Assembly (NCBI RefSeq): GCF_002631185.1
Contig: NZ_PDNU01000031.1
Coordinates: forward strand, 1 to 64,000
Direction of reading: 5' to 3'
DNA from: Teichococcus rhizosphaerae
GTDB lineage: Bacteria; Pseudomonadota; Alphaproteobacteria; Acetobacterales; Acetobacteraceae
Length of the DNA: 64,000 nucleotides
The notes beneath the pieces are model-generated. The model had not been told where the DNA came from, searched no databases, and saw only the letters and a list, made by a program, of their open reading frames with translations. The translations under genes were made by a program, and so were the position numbers. Of this stretch, positions 60,479 through 64,000 are shown one piece after another. Numbering within the stretch: position 1 is the stretch's first letter; each line of letters begins with the position of its first letter.

Positions 60479-60958
60479 ATGACGATGCCCGCCTGGAACA
60501 CGCGCCGGAGCTTCACCATTGGCCTGCTCGGCCTGGCCGTGCTGCCCACGGCCTGCGGCGGTTCGCCCAAGGTGGAAGCCTGGCGGGACCGCACCTGCGG
60601 CTGCTGCGGCGGCTGGGTCGAACACCTGCGGGCCGAGGGCTTCGAGGTGGACGACAAGGTGGTGGACGTCGTCGGCCCGCACCGGCAGGCGCTCGGGACG
60701 CCTCCCGACCTGATGTCCTGCCACGCCGGGAAGGTCGGCAACTACGCCCTGGAAGGCCATGTCCCGGCCGCCGCCATCCGGCGGCTGCTCAAGGAAAGGC
60801 CCAGCGGCGTCGCCGGGCTGTCCGTGCCCGCCATGCCGGTCGGCGTGCCGGGCATGGAAGTCCCGGGCGCGGAGCCCTCGACCTACGAGGTCGTCGCCTT
60901 CGGCCGCGACGGCGCCTGGCGGCCGTGGATGCGCTTTCGCGGCCTGGAGGCCGTGTGA
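60479..60958 (+). CDS. DUF411 family metal-binding protein
   Basis: A 159-aa exported protein with a Tat-like or lipoprotein leader (RRSFTIGLLG ... LPTACGG). The DUF411 motif TCGCCGGWVEHL and the second MSCHAGKVGNYALEGHVP region hold the Cys and His ligands. DUF411 proteins are common in copper/silver resistance operons. It follows copS by a few bases. Confidence 0.88.
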   Translation: MTMPAWNTRRSFTIGLLGLAVLPTACGGSPKVEAWRDRTCGCCGGWVEHLRAEGFEVDDKVVDVVGPHRQALGTPPDLMSCHAGKVGNYALEGHVPAAAIRRLLKERPSGVAGLSVPAMPVGVPGMEVPGAEPSTYEVVAFGRDGAWRPWMRFRGLEAV

Positions 60959-61134
60959 GCGCGGTCGCCATCCCCGTTCATGGCAGGCCATCCAAGGGCC
61001 TGCCGTCACCCCACGCCCTGCGTGGCGCGTTGGTTGCGGCCCCTGGCCCACGACGCGCCATGCGGCGTCGTCACCCCGGCTGGCCGCGGCGGGCCGGGGC
61101 GCCTGAAGAACCCCTGCCACCCCTAGGAGGACAC

Positions 61135-61503
61135 ATGGTCCACATCACATCGAAGGCGATCGGCAAGGTCGCCTTGGCCGCGACGCTGCTGTTGGGCGTC
61201 GCCGCCTGCGCGCAGCCCGGAGGCCCCCCGGCGGCGACCCCGACCTCGTCGCAGATGTCCTTGAGCCCGGCGCCGATCGCCCCGCCGGGCTCATCCGCCG
61301 CCACGGCCACCAGTGGCGCCCAGGGCAGCATGGGCTCCATGCCCGGCCACGACATGTCCAGCATGCAGGGCCACAATATGGGCGGCATGAACATGCAGCA
61401 GATGATGCAGCACTGTCAGCAGATGCGGGCCCAGGCGCAGCAGGGCTCGCTGTCGCCGCAGATGCAGCAGATGATGCAGCACTGCCAGATGATGAACCAC
61501 TGA
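61135..61503 (+). CDS. Met/His-rich lipoprotein
   Basis: A 122-aa lipoprotein; lipobox near LLGVAAC after AGGAGG. The mature part has MPGHDMSSMQGHNMGG and two copies of QQMMQHCQ, giving many Met, His and Cys. It likely binds Cu(I) in the periplasm. It resembles the Met-rich protein at 31417-31665 only in composition. Confidence 0.7.
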   Translation: MVHITSKAIGKVALAATLLLGVAACAQPGGPPAATPTSSQMSLSPAPIAPPGSSAATATSGAQGSMGSMPGHDMSSMQGHNMGGMNMQQMMQHCQQMRAQAQQGSLSPQMQQMMQHCQMMNH

Positions 61504-61510
61504 TGAGATG

Positions 61511-61541
61511 GAGGCGGGGCCTCCCTGGGGCGCCCCGCCTC
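61511..61541. terminator. GC-rich hairpin
   Basis: A perfect 10-bp stem (GAGGCGGGGC with its complement at 61532-61541) starts 7 bases after the lipoprotein stop. There is no T-run, so termination is only possible. Confidence 0.4.
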
Positions 61542-61673
61542 GCACCCACGCAGGTACAGGGTGCAGTTCCGCTGACATCAATTGATAAGATGGCGCAAGC
61601 GGGCGGACACAGTAGCGGCCCATCCTCTCCAGGTGCCGGACAAGCAACGGCAAACCTGATTGAGGATCCCGCT

Positions 61674-62036
61674 ATGACACCCCGCTTCCAATCCGTCCTT
61701 TTCGCCCTCTCCCTATTTGCGGCGGTCGGCGCCTCCGCCGCGGTGGCGCACGCCAACGGGCCCATCGAGGTTGTTGGGCAGGGCGAGAACTTCGCCGTGG
61801 TCTACCCGCCCGGCCATGACGAGAACGTCGTGGGTGGCGGGCGTGTCGCCGTTGCCGGGAACGGAGAGAACCTGCGAATCCGCTACCTGGATCCCGGCGC
61901 CGCGCACCCCGTACCTGGCGTTCCGGTTCCGACTGGCGGAGAGTCGGGCGGTATCGCCTACATCCAGCCTGATCACCACTATGGCGAGAGAACGGCCGAG
62001 ATGATGAGCAACCCGCATGTCCGGCATCACATGTAG
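61674..62036 (+). CDS. exported protein, paralogue of 54013-54345
   Basis: A 120-aa exported protein. A signal peptide ends near VAHANGP. The mature part repeats the motifs of the lipoprotein at 54013: GENFAVVYPPG, NVVGGGRVAV, GENLRIRYLD. A His-rich end (NPHVRHHM) is specific to this copy, and it lacks the lipobox. Function unknown; copper-block location suggests a metal role. Confidence 0.65.
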   Translation: MTPRFQSVLFALSLFAAVGASAAVAHANGPIEVVGQGENFAVVYPPGHDENVVGGGRVAVAGNGENLRIRYLDPGAAHPVPGVPVPTGGESGGIAYIQPDHHYGERTAEMMSNPHVRHHM

Positions 62037-62071
62037 CTGGCCGCAGATACCGGGAATGGTACGGCGTCGCC

Positions 62072-62098
62072 CCCGCCGGAGCGGGCTGCTCCGGCGGG
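62072..62098. terminator. strong hairpin between convergent genes
   Basis: A perfect 11-bp stem (CCCGCCGGAGC, loop GGGCT, complement) lies between the stops of the 120-aa gene and copZ. No T-run on either side, but position fits a bidirectional terminator. Confidence 0.5.
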
Positions 62099-62130
62099 AG
62101 TGTTCAGGGCGAGGTTCGTTCGTTGGACGC

Positions 62131-62334
62131 TCAGACCGCGACGGACTGGTTCGCGTAACCCGCCTCCTCAATGGCTGCGGCGAGTTCCGCCTGCGGCACG
62201 GAGGAGGTGACGGTCACCCGCCTGTTTTCGACGTCGGCGCTGAACCCGGCCGACGCGTCCTTGAACTTCACGGCGCGCTCCACCTTCTTGGCGCAGCCGC
62301 CGCACTTCATGCCGGGAACCTCGAAGCGGTACAT
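62131..62334 (-). CDS. copZ: copper chaperone CopZ (second copy)
   Basis: A 67-aa HMA protein with GMKCGGCAKKVERAV. The CGGC motif matches the other copZ at 12019. It is divergent from the copper ATPase and has its own CueR-type promoter. Confidence 0.9.
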   Translation of the reverse strand: MYRFEVPGMKCGGCAKKVERAVKFKDASAGFSADVENRRVTVTSSVPQAELAAAIEEAGYANQSVAV

Positions 62335-62362
62335 CGTGCTCTCCTCGCGAGTGACCGCGCCA

Positions 62363-62393
62363 CAGGTGGGGCTTGCCCCTGTGGGAAGGTCAA
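62363..62393 (-). promoter_or_regulatory. CueR-type promoter of the second copZ
   Basis: On the minus strand TTGACC (62388-62393) and CACCTG (62363-62368) with a 19-bp spacer that holds the dyad TTCCCACAGGGGCAA. Confidence 0.8.
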
Positions 62394-62419
62394 GGCGCCG
62401 CAAGGGTTCGGCCAGCGCC

Positions 62420-62450
62420 TTGACCTTCCCACACTGGGAATCTCCATCTC
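62420..62450 (+). promoter_or_regulatory. CueR-type promoter of the copper ATPase
   Basis: TTGACC (62420-62425) and CATCTC (62445-62450) with a 19-bp spacer containing the perfect dyad TTCCCACACTGGGAA. It lies back to back with the copZ promoter, 26 bases away. Confidence 0.8.
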
Positions 62451-62492
62451 AGCCCAATGGAACGGCCACGGCGGCCGTAGGGAGTGCCGCAG

Positions 62493-64000
62493 ATGGACGA
62501 GCGTCATCACGATCACCACCATCATCATGGCCACCATCACGGCCACGACGCGCCACTGGCCAACAACAACGCGCCCAAGGTCCGAGACCCCGTTTGCGGG
62601 ATGGAGGTCGACCCCGCCAGGACGCCGCACCACGCGCATCACGGCGGCGCCGCGTTCCACTTCTGCTCGGCGGGCTGCAAGTCGAAGTTCGAAGCCACTC
62701 CGGGCAAGTATCTGAAGCCGGAGAAGGCGGCCGCGCCGACGGCGGCGGAGAAGGCCGCCATCTACACCTGCCCGATGCATCCGGAGATCCGGCAGCAGGG
62801 GCCGGGCAACTGCCCGATCTGCGGCATGGCGCTGGAGCCGCTGGAGGTCACCGCCGAGGCCGCGCCCAACGCGGAACTCGCCGACATGACGCGGCGGTTC
62901 TGGGTCGGCCTCGTGCTGACCCTGCCGATCCTCGTCCTGGAGATGGGCTCGCACATCCCGGGTCTCGACCTGCACCACCTGGTGCCGCCCAGGGTCTCCG
63001 TGTGGCTTCAGTTCCTGCTCGGGACGCCGGTCGTGCTCTGGGCGGGCTGGCCCTTCTTCCTGCGCGGCTGGCAGTCGGTAGTGAAGCGCAGCCTGAACAT
63101 GTTCAGCCTGATCGCGCTCGGCACCGGCGCCGCCTATCTCTACAGCCTGGTCGCAACCTTCGCGCCCGGTGCCTTCCCCGCGGGCTTCCGTGGACCCGGC
63201 GACACGGTCGCCGTCTACTACGAGGCGGCCGCCGTCATCACCGTCTTGGTGCTGCTGGGCCAGGTGCTGGAACTCCGCGCACGCGAGCAGACCGGCGGCG
63301 CCATCCGCGCCCTGCTCAACATGGCGCCCAAGACCGCGCGCCGCATCCGTGCCGATGGCTCCGACGAGGAGATCCCGCTGGCCGAGGTGCACGCGGGCGA
63401 CCGGCTGCGCGTGCGCCCGGGCGAGAGCGTGCCGGTGGACGGCGCGGTGCTGGAAGGCAGTGGCGCCGTGGATGAGTCCATGGTCACCGGCGAATCCCTG
63501 CCGGTCGAGAAGGCGCCGGGGTCCAAGGTCATCGGCGGCACCGTGAACGGCACCGGCGCGCTGGTGATGCGGGCGGACAAGGTCGGCTCCGACACCATGC
63601 TGTCGCGCATCGTCGCCATGGTCGCTGAGGCGCAGCGCAGCCGGGCGCCCATCCAGCGCATGGCTGACACGGTGGCGGGCTGGTTCGTCCCGGCGGTTAT
63701 CGCCGTGGCGGCACTGGCCTTCGTCGCCTGGGCGGCCTGGGGCCCGAGCCCGGCGCTCTCCTACGGGCTGATCGCCGCCGTTTCGGTGCTGATCATTGCC
63801 TGTCCCTGCGCGCTCGGCCTGGCGACGCCCATGAGCATCATGGTCGGCGTCGGTAAGGGCGCGTCCGCGGGCGTGCTCATCAAGAACGCCGAGGCGCTGG
63901 AGCGCATGGAGAAGGTCGACACCCTGGTGGTGGACAAGACGGGCACGCTGACCGAGGGCAAGCCCAAGGTGGTGGCCGTGGTTCCGGCGCCCGGGCTGAC
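62493..64000 (+). CDS. copper P1B-type ATPase with YHS domain (3' end beyond window)
   Basis: The first 502 codons of a copper ATPase. A His-rich start (residues 5-18) is followed by a YHS domain ([21 protein letters not shown]) and a [15 protein letters not shown] metal-binding domain in place of the usual HMA. TGES, membrane site CPC (437-439, [10 protein letters not shown]) and DKTGT (from 481) are present. GGGAG precedes the ATG. It is a different subtype from CopA at 9346, perhaps for export to periplasmic cuproenzymes. The frame is open at the window end. Confidence 0.92.
   Translation, partial: MDERHHDHHHHHGHHHGHDAPLANNNAPKVRDPVCGMEVDPARTPHHAHHGGAAFHFCSAGCKSKFEATPGKYLKPEKAAAPTAAEKAAIYTCPMHPEIRQQGPGNCPICGMALEPLEVTAEAAPNAELADMTRRFWVGLVLTLPILVLEMGSHIPGLDLHHLVPPRVSVWLQFLLGTPVVLWAGWPFFLRGWQSVVKRSLNMFSLIALGTGAAYLYSLVATFAPGAFPAGFRGPGDTVAVYYEAAAVITVLVLLGQVLELRAREQTGGAIRALLNMAPKTARRIRADGSDEEIPLAEVHAGDRLRVRPGESVPVDGAVLEGSGAVDESMVTGESLPVEKAPGSKVIGGTVNGTGALVMRADKVGSDTMLSRIVAMVAEAQRSRAPIQRMADTVAGWFVPAVIAVAALAFVAWAAWGPSPALSYGLIAAVSVLIIACPCALGLATPMSIMVGVGKGASAGVLIKNAEALERMEKVDTLVVDKTGTLTEGKPKVVAVVPAPGL

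Overview
The window is very GC-rich DNA, densely coded on both strands. Codon use and gene content (PadR/FAD/MFS arsenic module, CueR/CopZ/CopA, CadR-like MerR, CzcCBA, CopAB-CopRS) suggest an alphaproteobacterium, possibly of the Roseomonas/Acetobacteraceae type. That placement is inference; there is no rRNA or core marker gene. No replication, partition or conjugation gene is visible, so chromosomal island and megaplasmid cannot be told apart. Decayed genes, an intact insertion sequence, and duplicated operators and metal genes point to an accessory region built by repeated acquisition.

Layout. 1-4.2 kb: a run of small genes of unknown function around a tRNA-Met(CAT). 4.4-5.8 kb: a complete IS701-type element with a CTAG target duplication. 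5.9-8.8 kb: a lone OLD-family nuclease and two decayed genes (SRAP peptidase, hybrid histidine kinase). 8.7-12.3 kb: copper module cueR, copA, copZ with two CueR-type promoters. 12.4-14.6 kb: a tightly packed three-gene operon (199-aa unknown, PIN-like 168-aa protein, patatin phospholipase), the best candidate here for an undescribed defence or toxin system. 14.7-24.4 kb: two facing arsenic blocks. One holds PadR, a Cys-tailed FAD oxidoreductase, an MFS exporter, an ABC-2 exporter and an ArsN1-like acetyltransferase. The other is arsR-arsC-arsB-arsO-arsH. 24.6-26.7 kb: a secreted protein and an OpgC-like acyltransferase. 26.9-31.7 kb: a pbr-like Pb/Cd/Zn operon (HMA protein, P1B-ATPase, LspA, CcdA-like, CDF) behind a MerR-type promoter whose own regulator is degenerate, followed by a small Met-rich secreted protein. 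32.1-37.6 kb: a YncE-like propeller protein with a Fur-like box, an Acr3-like permease, an intact CadR-like MerR, and a divergent SCO1-PCuAC-DsbB-DsbA operon with the same operator. 37.6-43.9 kb: an Nramp transporter, two CDF transporters and a His-rich ZntA-type ATPase. 44-50.7 kb: czcCBA with a small leader gene and a small trailing gene. 51-53.9 kb: a secreted protein and a two-component system. 54-64 kb: a periplasmic copper block (cupredoxin, multicopper oxidase CopA, CopB, CopRS, DUF411 protein, Met/His-rich lipoprotein) bounded by two paralogous small exported proteins, then a divergent copZ / YHS-type copper ATPase pair cut by the window end.

How it works together. Cytosolic Cu(I) is sensed by CueR (8722-9201). 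All four CueR-type promoters have a TTGACC -35 and a 19-bp spacer, so one regulator may control both ATPase/CopZ sets. Periplasmic copper is handled by the CopRS block. Divalent Pb/Cd/Zn are handled by P1B-ATPases, CDFs and CzcCBA. A CadR-like regulator probably drives both the pbr-like operon in trans and the SCO1/DsbAB operon next to it. Arsenic is handled by ArsR-controlled efflux and reduction plus organoarsenical functions (ArsH, ArsO, ArsN1).
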